Origin: Cololabis saira
Taxonomy: Eukaryota > Chordata > Actinopteri > Beloniformes > Belonidae
Length of the DNA: 64,000 nt
Reading direction: 5' to 3'
Assembly (NCBI RefSeq): GCF_033807715.1
Contig: NC_084607.1
Location: 18,726,441-18,790,440 of the forward strand
Every line of letters starts with the position of its first letter. The first letter of the stretch is position 1. Positions 1 through 10,850 of the stretch are shown piece by piece. Under the pieces are notes generated by a model. That model searched no databases. It saw only the letters and a program-made list of their open reading frames with translations, and was not told the DNA's origin. A program made the translations under genes and the position numbers.

Positions 1-1317
1 CTGGCTGATCCTTCTCCCATGTCTCCCAGGCCCAACTCAAAACCCTGAACCAAAGTTCTCAGCTGTGGGGCAGTGACGGGTCATGGTGAACTCACTCTCC
101 TCATTCCCTTTTCATTCCCTGACCACAAAGCTAATGACCTCACTCTTTTTGGAGTCCCCAACAAACTCAGCCTGTGTATCAGATGAAAAGTAGTTGTGAG
201 CAAACTTTTCTGTACGAGACAAAGGTTCCTCAAACTCAGAGAAAACTCATACATTTTCCAATCTCAGGCAACTGTAACCACAAGAAGGAAAGATAATTTC
301 TCCAAATGATTTGTTGAAAGGGTTTTTTTGTTTGTTGGTTGGTTTTTCAGGATTTTAAATATTAAAGCTTGCTTTAGTGTTTGCAGAATTTGGGTATGCT
401 GTTAGACGGAACTCAGAAACCAAGAAATCAATGACACATGACTCACTGAATTCCACTTCTGCACCTGGAGGAAATAAATTTAGCCAAGCAAAACAGTCAA
501 CCCCAATGGCACCTTTCAGCACCATTTTATCTGACAGCCTACACACCATCCCCAGCTGTAAAACCTATGAATTAGGCCTCGGAGAGCTCAGGTTATCCTC
601 AGAGGACAAAAGTGTTCTTGTCTGCGACAACCCCCAGAAATGTATCCAATAGTCCTTTAAGCCCAGTCCTGTATATACTCCACAGCTCAGTGTCGTAGTG
701 TTTTAACCCAAACACCTGCCACCCATTCTGCTGACATTACCAGGGAGGGAGCAGAGTAGGCGTTTGGGAAAAAAGGCAAAAAGGGAGGGGTGCTGTTGTT
801 GGCATGCTTCTACAGTTCTGTAGGTTGGAGAATGTGTAGAGGTGGAGAGGGGGATTAAAGGGGGTAAATATAACTCTTTCAGTGCATTACTTTGAATTTG
901 AACTGAACACCAAACTTATACATGTTAAGTTTGGATGAGATCATTTAGGGGGCGATGATGCTATGAAATAAATCCAGAGGTACCAGGAAAGTATAGAAAA
1001 ATGATCAACAACAATGGAGACCACAAGAATGCGAATTGGGAATTCATTATAATGTCAGGCAGAGTATAATTCTAGTGGAGCAGCGGAGATTTATGATGCT
1101 ATCAATTATTTCTTATCTTTTTGATGATTTCATCATTTACGATGTACGCAACAGCATCCCAAAGAAATACATATCTCTTACAGTATGTGTTAAAATGTGA
1201 CATGAAATCTAGTTTACCAGAAATTGTACCCACTCCCATAAGATGGAAAGGACACAACATGCATATTTAATAGAATAATTCGGCTGGTCAACCACTGTCT
1301 TTCATTGTTGCTGGTAC
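1..1317. other. No gene seen
   Basis: AT-rich sequence with only short ORFs lacking domain signals. No repeat I can name. Confidence 0.5.
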
Positions 1318-1710
1318 TCTCTTGTCACACATCACTCCTGACACTTTTCTCCACCCATTCCAACCTGCTAGCACATATTTCTTGATCTCTTTTCCACACT
1401 TTCTGTTGCTCTGGACTGTTGACCATAAGCACTTAAAATTCTATACCTTCTTTATTGCTGCTCCCTGTAACCTCACTGTTCCTCTCATGTCCCTCTCATT
1501 CACACATATACATATCCTATCTATCTTGCTGCAGCTAACCTTCATCCCTCTTCTTTCCAGTGCATACCTTCACCTCTCTAGATGTTCCTCCACCTGCTCC
1601 CTGCTCTCACTACAGATCATAATGTCATCTGCAAACATCATAGTCCATGGAGAATCTTGTCTGACTTAATTTGTCAGTCTGTTCATCACCATAGCGAAGA
1701 AGAAAGTGCC
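1318..1710 (-). pseudogene. LINE reverse-transcriptase relic, antisense (C-terminal half)
   Basis: Read on the - strand from about 1700 down, the sequence gives AMVMNRLTN, a stop, then [20 protein letters not shown], followed by [11 protein letters not shown]. This carries the FADD catalytic motif of a non-LTR reverse transcriptase. Further down it continues with STVQSN and GWNGWRKVSGVMCD, typical of the same protein's C-terminal region. Several stops and frameshifts show it is dead. The same family reappears on the + strand near 47.6 kb. The clade is not resolved by eye. Confidence 0.75.
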
Positions 1711-1899
1711 CATGTATCATTATGATTATGATTATTTATTTTGTCACGATACACTAGTAACTTTACCAAACCTCATCAATAAAGCAATGACAATCATAGT
1801 TACTCAAATGTGTGCATTATATCCCATCCCAACTTGATTACTCATAAAAAAAATTTAATCTTTCTTATCAGTCAGCAATATTACATCAATTTAGGATAT

Positions 1900-2210
1900 G
1901 TGCTGCAGGTTTCTAAAGTCACAGTAATTAAACCTTTACTAAAAAAACCTCTCTTGACCCAGACATTTAAGTTAATTATACCAATACCCAAACTCCCATA
2001 TATCTAACATTTTGGAAAAGGTGGTTGCAAGTCAGTAATGTGACCACTTGCATAGAAATGATTTATTTGACATTTATCAGTCAGGTCCCAGAATACATCA
2101 TAGTACAGAAAAGTAGTAGTACTACGTCTACAGTAGTAGTACTATTTCTACTGGAACTCAATGCTGCTTTTGATACTGCAGATCAAACCATATTACTGCA
2201 CAGGTTAGAG
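1900..2210 (+). pseudogene. L2-like LINE reverse-transcriptase relic, 5' part
   Basis: Fragments VIKPLLKKP, an eroded region, and then LFLLELNAAFDTADQTILLH match the usual L2-type pattern (pLLKKP, then LLDLSAAFDTVDHtILL). Stops interrupt the frame. It ends exactly where the hAT terminus begins at 2211. The likely 3' remnant of the same or a similar element lies at 3945-4145. Confidence 0.7.
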
Positions 2211-2491
2211 CAGGGGTCCCCAAACTACGGCCTGCGGGCCACATCCGGCCCGCCAAAGCAATTGGGGTGGCCCACTTATTATCCCAGGAAAAAAAAAAAA
2301 AAAAGTTTTTTTTTTTTGTTTTTTTTTTTATTTTCCTATCATAAGATATCCGTACTTAAATGTTGGCATTCTAATTAAAATTGACCATAGTTATGAGCTA
2401 TTTATAACTAATAGTGGCTCATCTTCACCCCCTCACACAATGGTATATTCTGACGTGACCGAGTGGTGAGCTGACAGAAAAAGACGACAAA

Positions 2492-2893
2492 GGGGCACGG
2501 TGGCGCAGCTGGTAGTGCAGCCGTCTCACAGCAAGAAGGTCCTGGGTTCGATTCCCGCCGGGGACGCTGTGGGCGGTGAAGTGCGTGTTAGTTCCCCGCA
2601 GCACTCCTGGGCTCTACTGCCCCCTCTGGCCAACCGGGGAACAGATGGGGTGGGGAGGATCCGGCCGGAATAACGTGATCCTTCCACGCGCTACGTCCGG
2701 CCAGAGAAGCCCCACCCTGTCTGGTGAAAAAATGCGGCCTGCTCACTCCTCAGGTTAAGGAGGAGACCTAAGTTCAGTGCAGGGCCCTCCAGGGGTCGGT
2801 AGAGGATGGCAATGCCCAGGACTGTTACTTAGGTAGGAGCATTGGGTGATAAAATGGGGGAAAAAACCGGGATAAAAATATTTAAAAAAGAAG
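2492..2893 (+). mobile_element. tRNA-derived SINE inserted in the hAT element
   Basis: The head has an A box TGGCGCAGCTGG at 2501-2512 and a B box GGTTCGATTCC at 2545-2555, the internal pol III promoter of a tRNA-like sequence. The 402-bp body ends in an A-rich tail. It is flanked by the 11-bp direct repeat AAGACGACAAA (2481-2491 and 2894-2904), a target-site duplication. An unrelated-looking body follows the tRNA-like head. Confidence 0.88.
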
Positions 2894-2904
2894 AAGACGA
2901 CAAA

Positions 2905-3760
2905 ATGCCGAAAGGTTTGGGGAAACGAAAAATAGATTCAGAGTGCAGAGTTTTCAAACAGCAGTGGACATGACTATTTTTTTTTTCAGTGCAAGAAAAA
3001 GGCAGTTTGTCTGATCTGCAAAGAAACGGTTGCAGTGTTCAAAGAATTTAACATTCGTCGACATTATGAAACCCGCCATGGAGAGCAGTGTGCTAGCCTG
3101 CAGGGCCAAGTGAGGAGAGACAAGGCGACTCAGCTAAAATGTGGACCAACAGAGCACACAACGTGGTGTCCGTCTGGGCCAGCTTCAAGGTAGCTAAACT
3201 GATAGCACGCTGTGGAAAGCCGTTCAGTGATGGGGAGTTTATTGAAAAGTGTTGGAGCACTGCTGCGGAGGAGGTGTGTCCGGACAAGAAATATGTCCTA
3301 AACGCGGTGAGTCTGTCCGCATCTACAGTCACCAGGCGGGATGAAGAAATGGGGGATAATGTACATTACCACCCAGCTGAAAGCTAAAGATTTTGTGTAT
3401 TTTTCGTTGTCATTGGATGAGAGCAAAGACATGCAGGACACAGCACAACTGTTCATTTTTATTCGGTGAGTAAATTCCAACTTTGAAGTTACCGAGGAGC
3501 TGGCAGCATTACAAAGTCTCACAGATACAACAACAGGGGAGGATATTTTTGGTAAAGTTTGCCAAACAATGGAAGAGTTGGATGTGGACTGGTCTAAGCT
3601 GGCCAGCATCACAACGGACGGTGCTCCAAATATGACCGGCGCATCGCTGCCGCTACAAGTCCACTGCTTGATTCACCAGCAAGTACTGTGCTGCAAAGAA
3701 AGAAGAATCAGCCCACAGAGATGTGCTTTACACTGAAGTCCGCTGGTTAAGCCGGGGCAG

Positions 3761-3763
<3 letters not shown>
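2905..3763 (+). pseudogene. Broken hAT transposase, N-terminal half
   Basis: The start MPKGLGKRKIDSECRVFKQQ is followed by a frame break, then a BED-like zinc finger (CLICKE, about 18 residues, RRHYETRH). Downstream come DESKDMQDTAQLFIFIR, EVTEELAALQSL, ITTDGAPNM, HCLIHQQVLC and YTEVRWLSRG, the order found in GTF2IRD2-related hAT transposases, including the early catalytic-core aspartates. At least two frameshifts or stops, and loss of the C-terminal half, make it non-functional. Confidence 0.8.
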
Positions 3764-3825
<62 letters not shown>

Positions 3826-3848
3826 CAAAGTATATATATATATATGTA
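3764..3848. repeat. (TA)n microsatellite
   Basis: About 60 bp of pure TA repeat, a short break, then a further TA-rich run. It sits at the truncated 3' edge of the hAT relic. Confidence 0.95.
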
Positions 3849-3944
3849 TACATCTTTGAGTTGTTTTGTTTTCTTTCAACCAAGATTTGTTGTTTATACA
3901 GCATACATGTTTGTGAGACAACATTTTTTCACTTCTTTAATTTC

Positions 3945-4145
3945 AAGATCAGGAGCATCCTCTCCCATAGTGAAGCTGAAAATGAATCTACATTTGTCAT
4001 TTTTTCTAGATTAGTTTACTGTAATGTATTTTTTTGCAGGATGCCCAGGTAATTCTCTGAATAGCCTCTAGCTGATCCAAAATGCTGCAGCTCGAGTGCT
4101 GACAAGAATCAGCAAGATCCTATGGAGACACGTTGGGTTTAGTTA
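3945..4145 (+). pseudogene. L2-like LINE reverse-transcriptase relic, 3' part
   Basis: TFVIFSRLVYCNVFF and, in a shifted frame, the sequence behind LIQNAAARVLTRISK match the end of L2-type polymerases (SRLDYCNaLL then LQLIQNAAARVLT). The middle of the protein is absent between here and 2210, so sequence was lost in addition to the hAT insertion. Confidence 0.65.
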
Positions 4146-4333
4146 ATTGCCATGACCACAGTCTCACTCTAACTCCTCTGCTCTTCATTTTCATTTTACT
4201 TGTTTACAGGTAGTGGATGGTGAGTTCTAACGTGAGACAAGCTGCACTTCAATAACATTTGCCTTTAAACTCTCTAATTTGGCTCAAGCATTTTTGGTAC
4301 AGCTTGCTGATATCTTGACATATAGCTTTACTA

Positions 4334-5505
4334 CAAACCGGATTCGGTTGAAGTTGGGAAATTGTGTAAAATGTAAATAAAAACAAAATACAATGATTTT
4401 ACAATCATTTTCAACCCATATTCAATTGAACACACTACAAAGACAACATATTTAATGCTCAAACTCAAACTTTATTTTATTTTTCAAATAATAATTAACT
4501 TAGAATTTCATGGCTGCAACACGTGCAGTAGAAGTTGGGAAAGGTCATGTTTACCACTTCGTTACATCCCCTTTCCTTTTAGTAACACTTTGGAAGAGAG
4601 GAGACTAATTATCTTAGCTTCTCATGTGGAATTCTTTCCCATTCTTGCTTGATGAACCATTTCAGTTGTTCAACAGTCCGGGGTCTTCTCTGTCGTATTT
4701 TACACTTCATAATGCTTCCTCTTTGTACCGGAGGACACGACGTCCAGTGTTTCCAAAAACAATTTGAAAAGTGGACTCAGACCACAAAACACTTTTCCAT
4801 TGTGCATCAGTCCATTTTACATGAGCTCGGGCCCAGATAACCCGCCGGCGTTTCTGGATTTTGAGTTTTCCTGAGCCCATATGGTGATATCCTTTACACA
4901 CTCATGTCGGTTTTTAAGGCAGTGCCGTCTGAGGGATCGAAGGTCACGGTCATTCAGTCTTGGTTTCCGGCCGTGGCGCTTACGTGCAGTGATTTCACCA
5001 GATTCTCTGAACCTTTTGATGATATTATGGACCGTAGATGTTGAAATCCCTAAATTCCTTGCAATTTTGCTTTGAGAAATGTTGTTATTAAACTGTTCAA
5101 CTATTTTCTCACGCAGTTGTGGACAAAGTGGTGACCCTCGCCCCATCCTTGCTTGTGAATGACTGAGCATGTTTGGGGAGGCTCCTTTTATACCCAATCA
5201 TGGTACCCACCTGTTCCCAATTAGCCTGATCACATGTGTTCCAATTAGTGTGTTTGATGAGCTTTTCTCAGCTTTCTCAATATTTTTGCCACCTTTCCCA
5301 ACTTCTACTGGACGTGTTGCAGCCATGAAATTCTAAGTTAATTATTATTTGGCAAAAAACAATAAAGTTTATCAGTTTGAACATTAAATATGTTGTCTTT
5401 GTAGTGTATTCAATTGAATATAGGTTGAAAAGGATTTTCAAATCGTTGTATTTTGTTTTTATTTACATTTTACGCAATTTCCCAACTTCAACCGAATCCG
5501 GTTTG
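4334..5505 (-). mobile_element. Tc1-like transposon with IR/DR ends, internally deleted
   Basis: The ends are inverted copies beginning CAAACCGGATTCGGTTGAAG, each next to a TA dinucleotide (4332-4333 and 5506-5507). The inverted repeats run about 210 bp. Each contains two copies of GAAGTTGGGAAA: outer 4350-4361 and 5478-5489, inner 4531-4542 and 5294-5305. This is the IR/DR layout of Sleeping Beauty-type elements. At 1172 bp it is shorter than an autonomous copy, about 1.6 kb. Confidence 0.92.
4620..5197 (-). pseudogene. Deleted Tc1 transposase
   Basis: Three pieces remain. The N-terminal 110 or so residues have the paired-type helix-turn-helix (SKIARNLGISTSTVHNIIKR) and the GRKPRLNDRDLRSLRR linker. 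A core piece, KRRRVIWARAHVKWTDAQWK to STFQIVFGNTGRRVLR, spans the first catalytic aspartate region; it reads WSESTF where WSDEST is usual, so that residue is lost. The C-terminal piece is RPRTVEQLKWFIKQEWERIP. The sequence between the pieces, including the second aspartate, is deleted. Confidence 0.88.
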
Positions 5506-5529
5506 TATATCACATGGTTTCCTTCCTCT

Positions 5530-6170
5530 ATGTTGAGAAGTTGATCAGTCTCTCAGCAAAGCAGCCCTGAAACATGATGCTGCCACCCCTATACTTCACT
5601 GTTGGGATAGTTGCCTGAAGCCTATAAGGTTCTCCCTTTTTCCTCCAAATAGAACAATGAACATTATGACAAAACAGTTTTCCAAATCTTTTTTAGTCTC
5701 ATCAAACCACAGGACAAAAATGCATATCTTTGTCCTTTGTCTGCAAAGTGTAATCTGGCAGAAAGCAGTACCTAATACTGCTGAATATTTCATCCAGTAT
5801 CTTAAAGCCTTTTGTACTGGTGTTCATTCGCACATCTTACACCAAAGGACGTTTGTCTGTGGTACACGGAAGCTGTGTCCTTCCTGAGCAATATGATGTC
5901 TGTGAGCTCCCGTGGTATTTATACTTGCACATTATTGTTTGAACAGATAAATATGGAACCTTCAGGGATCTGAAAATTAAACTTAAGGATTTCCTCATGT
6001 CTTAGTTTATATCTTTTAATTTTCCCATGATGTCATGCAATTGCTTTGAGGTCCTGGTCTTTGAAGGTGTACATTAAAATACATCAACATGTGCTTCAGA
6101 AGCCTCTTATGCCAAAACATCATCACGTGGAATTCCACTAGCTGTTTCAGTTCACATTCAACTTAGAGAA
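5530..6170 (-). mobile_element. Older Tc1-like (Sleeping Beauty-type) transposon relic
   Basis: The - strand encodes FDETKKDLENCF, VLFGGKRENL and a decayed VKHGGGSIM region, matching Tc1 transposase around its catalytic aspartate. The rest follows, in order, the antisense of the N-terminal part and untranslated start of salmonid-type Tc1 elements (stretches such as CCCATGATGTCATGCAA). It is eroded and lacks clear ends. The intact-ended Tc1 copy sits immediately beside it. Confidence 0.7.
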
Positions 6171-6664
6171 ATAAAGCTTCAGGCTTTTTTTTTTCACCTC
6201 ATTTTACCTGTCTTTGTTGCAAATACATTTATGAAAGATGGCACAATTGTAGGAAAGTAGGATTCAAATATGTCACATTGAGATTTTTTCAGCTTTAAAG
6301 GGGACATATTACGGCATTTAATGTATATTTTAAACAGGCCTTGAATGTCTTAAAAACAATCTAAAGCTTGTTTTTTCTACATAAATCAGAAATCCAGCCT
6401 GTGGGCCCTGTCACTAGTTTTACCGCTTGTAACCCCTTTTTCTGTGCCTCATTCTAAGGGAAGGGGGGGGGGGGGGGGGTATGATAATGAGGCTCTGTGC
6501 TGATTGGCTCCCTGAATGACGTGTAGCAGGGGAGGAGAATAAACCTCGCTCCGCCAGAGCAGCCCGAGCCTGTAAATAAATCACAACACTGAATTTTCAC
6601 AAATGGCAACTTTATTGTTAAAAAAAATAAAATATGAGTTGTATATAAATAACATTTATGCACT

Positions 6665-7250
6665 ATTTCAGCCGGATCTGCCCGGCGGATGCTGAACGCT
6701 GGCCCCGCAACCCCACGGCGGGCGCCCGGCTCATGGCTCCGGGGCGCATCGCCCGTTACCGGGGATCAAACCGACATATTTCGCTGAAAATCTCGGAGGG
6801 TGAAGCTGATCCAGCCTGGGACGTACCCCAGAAATCCCTGCTCCCAAAGCGGCTGGGAACCTGGACAATTTAGTCGGACGGACCGCGCTTTGGGAACCAG
6901 GAAGTAGGCTGGAGCAGCGCGCATCACCGCGGCTTTAACCGGGGAATCTGACCAGTTCCGACTGGCCGGGACCGCAGGAACCCGCCTGGACTGGTACCAG
7001 GGACTCCCGGGGACCGACCAGCGGAATTTCAGCCGGATCTGCCCGGCGGATGCTGCGCGCTGGCGCCGCAACCCCACGGCGGGCGGCGGGCGCACAGATC
7101 GGCTCCGGGGCGCATCCGCGGCGCATCGCCCGTTACCGGGGATCAAACCGACAGATTTGGCTGAAAATCTCGGAGGGTGAAGCTGGTCCGACCTGGGACG
7201 GACCCCCGAGGACCCAGCTCCCAAACCACCCGGGAACCTGGATGATTTAA
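6665..7250. repeat. Duplicated GC-rich block inside the piggyBac-type element
   Basis: About 210 bp from 6665 (ATTTCAGCCGGATCTGCCCG) recur from 7026 at a 361-bp period, ending near 6873 and 7250. The copies share long identical stretches such as GCCCGTTACCGGGGATCAAA but differ by point changes and small indels. The spacer is also GC-rich. Confidence 0.9.
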
Positions 7251-7365
7251 CCCGGATCCGCTCCGCCACGGCGCTGCGTCCAACTGGCTGAAGGAAGCAC
7301 CGCTCCAGCCTGCATAGAGAGCTGGTTGTGGGCGTGGTTTCAGCAGCGGAGGCTGAACCTATGGA

Positions 7366-7403
7366 AATCTGCTCCCGTCGTGACGTAACGACGGGAGCAG
7401 ATT
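7366..7403. repeat. 38-bp near-perfect palindrome
   Basis: Perfect 16-bp arms AATCTGCTCCCGTCGT and ACGACGGGAGCAGATT flank the 6-bp centre GACGTA. It lies in the right part of the piggyBac-type element. Confidence 0.95.
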
Positions 7404-7576
7404 GTAATCGGCTAAAAAAAAACCACGTGACACTGGGGGACTCTGTCCGGCGGGGGTCAGAGAGCTTGCAGAAATTCATGGTATTTTGTCTCCCCTGTGC
7501 TGGCAGGGTGAGGGGAGACCACTTTATATATGTTAAAACAAGAAAAAACGTGTTTTTCATAATAGGTCCCCTTTAA

Positions 7577-10478
7577 ACAGTATGTTCACCATCAATCATG
7601 GCATTATTTACCATCATAACATGAGCATGTCTTGTATTTTGCCCTTGATGGAGGTGAGATTACTGGTATATGGAGGAGTCACAAATATCATGAAACAAGT
7701 GGAAAGCGAGAGTGTGTGTAGGAACAGATTTTACCGTTATCTGAATTCACTTGTAAACCTTAAAGATGTTTTCAGAACATATTAACGAACAAACCAGGTT
7801 TTTTCATAAATTACTGGAGGAAACATAAGGCAGCCTGGAATTTGTAACTTGAAAGAGTCATGCAACCTCTTGGGAAAATAAACATATAGAAGATCTTCCT
7901 ATATTTTATTTTATTTTATTTTAATATTATGTTATCTATGGTTGTTTTCACATTGATGCTGGTCTTGCGTCTATGTGCAGTAGAATTTAATGTTTATCAA
8001 ATGGCAAGACCATGGTGACGCATTGGCAGCTTTGTATTTGCATGTATAGATTAATTTTCGGAAATGATAGTGGTTCATAGATATGCCTGAAGTGGACAAT
8101 ACAAGATGCTATCATAAATGGCTGGGAGGAGAGTGCAAAAACCTTTCTATTTCAAGGCTCTTTGGCTGCATTTTAATCCCAAACGACTGTGCCTCACTAA
8201 TGCTTGCTCTCAGATCCTAAAATAGCTAATTTGGAAGTATTATGTTACACTTGTGAAGGTTTGAGTTTATGTATCTTGTTTAATCCTTTTTATCTGTTCT
8301 TTTTTTGTATATCAGAGGAATTTTAAGATGTCACATTTCGGCATAACAGGATACACACTTGATGTTTCACAATTTGCAACCACACACTAATTTACTCTGC
8401 TTAGTAAACCTGACCTTACATTTCCTTACAAGCTTCCTCATTCGTCTCTTCTTCCACTTCTCCTGTCTCTCAGGGAGACATGTGGATGGCCCTTACACAC
8501 TGTTTTGATTGTAATCAGATGTCATCAAAAGCCTCTCTGTTTCGCTGGCATTGCAGCGTTGCTGCTTTCCACTTTATGCACTGTACTAGCACCTGTGGCA
8601 CCTGGGCTGAGGAACCGCAGAGACCGCAGGGCCCTGAGGGAGCTACTCCAAACACAGCTAATGCTTAATATCCTCAAACCCCCACCTCTGGGCATACAGC
8701 TATTCTACTTCTTAAACCCTCAAGAGGAACGTCTAAAAGCCATAATCACCAAGTTCCTGCCTTGTAAACGGTTGTTTTGACTCAAATGTACACTGATGAT
8801 GACCTCAGCCTCATGTCACTCTTCCATCGCTCACCACTTGAAGCAAATATTACCTCTTGCACTCACTTCATCCCCTGCAGAGTCTGCGTCCGCTCTTCAC
8901 TGTTCTAAAGCCATCATGACCTGCCGAACTCTTTCCTGCCTTCTGCTCTCTGTGATTCCCCACCCTCCTGTGCCCTCTCTGGCACCTTTGCCCCACGGCC
9001 TGGCCTCATTCATCCAGCCACCCTTCTCCAGCCAGGGAAGCTGAAGGCCCTCTTTGTATGTGCTCCCTGGGAGATATTAACCCCCGTCTCCATGCTCCCA
9101 CCAAACAAAGGAAGCACTTACTAACCGCTAAAGCCTTAACAAATAGTGCCTTTCAAATGAACCCTGCTCCATGCAGTGCAGAGGGAGGAGAGCACCATGG
9201 AGAGAAAAGCTAAAAACTTTCACTTGTTTTTGTAGATTACAGAAAAAAAAACCTGTGGAGTGCTGGATGTGTATCTTTTAAGTTGCTACACCGTGAGGTT
9301 CCTGATCCATCCAAACAGTTACCACTGAAATAATTATGGAGCAGGGCAGAAGTCAATGCAAAAGGAGACAGACACTCTTTAGCCCCCTTTGCCACATGGT
9401 TTTAAGTTGTTAAATTGCAATACCCACTTGTCTAAATGTATAGTATGCTGTCTGAACAAACACCTCAAATTGCCAATCTTACTACAACTGCATCTTCATT
9501 CAGAAAACATTAATAATAAAAGATATGCCAGATACTGTAACAAGTTCAAACTGCATGGCTGTCACTGATACCCCCGGCTATTTCTTTTGGGCAAGCTTCA
9601 ACATTTACCCAAGTTTGTATTTGAACTGTAATATTTTTAGTGTCAGTTGTCCTCCCAGGGTGTAAAAAACAAACATTTTATCTTGACAGAACCTATGTAT
9701 CTCACAAGGATATGCACAACCTGCCCTCTGGCATTGGCGTCCTGACAGTGTTGACTATATTAAAAACTGACTGGATTTAGCCACTAGCATCTAGGGGTTT
9801 CCTTACATAATTCCTAGGAATAGATCTGAATGAGAGCCCAAAGACAGGTAACACATCCAATAGTTGACTCACCTGCTACTCAAAGCAGCTCTATAATGCA
9901 CAACTTACAACTTGATCTTAAAACACTAAATGGAAGTATACAAGTACGGTACACAGTTATTCTGTTCACAAAACAGGTTTTCTTTTTCACATGAAAAGTA
10001 ACACATGAAAACTGTGGATCTACCAAATTAAAGCAATCCACAGACATCAAAAATCACTAGAATAAATTGCAAAGTTCAGTGGGCCTATATTAACCTAAGA
10101 ATAAGGCAATTCAGGATATGTCTATACATACAGTAGATAGTATGTATATGTGTTTTTTAATGTAATCAATATGTACACAATATGTACATATATCCCCTCC
10201 ACACCCTCTCCAGCCTAGACACAGCCATTTAAATATACTTACAGGCTTAGATGGATCCCACACACACTCCACACACAAATTATATGAACAGGGAATACTT
10301 CTCCCCTTATCTACCTGTCCTTTTCTGTTTGTATATGTCTGTCTGTCCTGTGTTAAAATGTTTATCTTTTTATACTCACACAATTCAATACATATTAATT
10401 CCCATACATTACAACACCACATAGTCACCAAGCTGCACCCATTACTGCCCAGTCTTCTCCGTCCTGCTCTTTCATGTC
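7577..10478. other. No gene supported
   Basis: AT-rich intergenic sequence with a short TTTTA run near 7898-7923. Open frames are short. One at 8505-8780 starts with a hydrophobic stretch but has no recognised family (see findings). Confidence 0.5.
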
Positions 10479-10703
10479 CAGTGTTGGGTGTAACGCATTA
10501 CTGTAACGAGATTACATTCGCCAGTAACGCAGTAATGTATAGCGTTACAGTTGTAATTTGGGTAATCCTGTTATAGTTACTCTAAGACAAAAAAATACTT
10601 TACTTTAGGTACTTTAAGCTTTTCAGCTACATGTAGAACGGGAGAAAAGAAAATCAAACTTGCCTTTCATGCGTCTTCACGCGTTGCGCAACACTTGTCT
10701 GAC
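10479..10703. mobile_element. hAT-like non-autonomous element end
   Basis: CAGTGTTGGG at 10479 followed by TAACGCATTAC-type repeats (TGTAACG, AGTAACGCAGTAAT, GCGTTACAG) resembles the terminus and subterminal repeats of common fish hAT elements. The opposite end was not found. A Harbinger-type MITE interrupts it at 10707. Confidence 0.5.
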
Positions 10704-10706
10704 TTA

Positions 10707-10847
10707 AGGCCGATTTATGGTTCCGCGTTAAATCGACGCAGAGCCTTCGGCGTAGGGTACGCGGCGACGCACAACGTATTTGCGCGTTGCCGCGTACCCT
10801 ACGCCGTAAGTTCTGCGTTGGTGTAACGCTGAACCATAAATCAGCCT
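10707..10847. mobile_element. PIF/Harbinger-type MITE, 141 bp, palindromic
   Basis: The terminus AGGCCGATTTATGGTTCCGC and its inverse at the right end (GCTGAACCATAAATCAGCCT), with further inverted blocks such as GGCGTAGGGTACGCGGC, make the element largely self-complementary. TTA lies on both sides (10704-10706 and 10848-10850), the 3-bp duplication of this superfamily. A diverged copy is at 55963-56061. Confidence 0.82.
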
Positions 10848-10850
10848 TTA

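Larger units (their letters stand above)
2211..3763 (+). mobile_element. hAT transposon relic (Charlie/GTF2IRD2-like), 3' end lost
   Basis: It starts with a hAT-type terminus, CAGGGGTCCCCAAACTACGG, at 2211. A SINE sits at 2492-2893 directly before the transposase ATG at 2905. The other terminus is not visible: the element runs into a TA microsatellite at 3764, so it is truncated there. The 8-bp duplication expected for hAT cannot be checked. Confidence 0.8.
6299..7572. mobile_element. piggyBac-type non-autonomous element, TTAA-flanked
   Basis: Termini AGGGGACATATTA (left) and the inverse of AGGGGACCTATTA (right) differ at one base in 13 and abut TTAA on both sides (6295-6298 and 7573-7576), the piggyBac target. 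The 1274-bp body has AT-rich ends, a poly-G tract at about 6464-6478 and a GC-rich middle with a duplicated block. Its one long open frame (6766-7560, -) begins inside the terminus and shows no transposase motif, so I read it as non-coding. Confidence 0.82.

Noticed and set aside
6766..7560. 264-codon open frame on the - strand
   Set aside because: It starts inside the piggyBac-type terminus and crosses the GC-rich duplication, where stops are rare by composition. No domain or transposase motif is visible.
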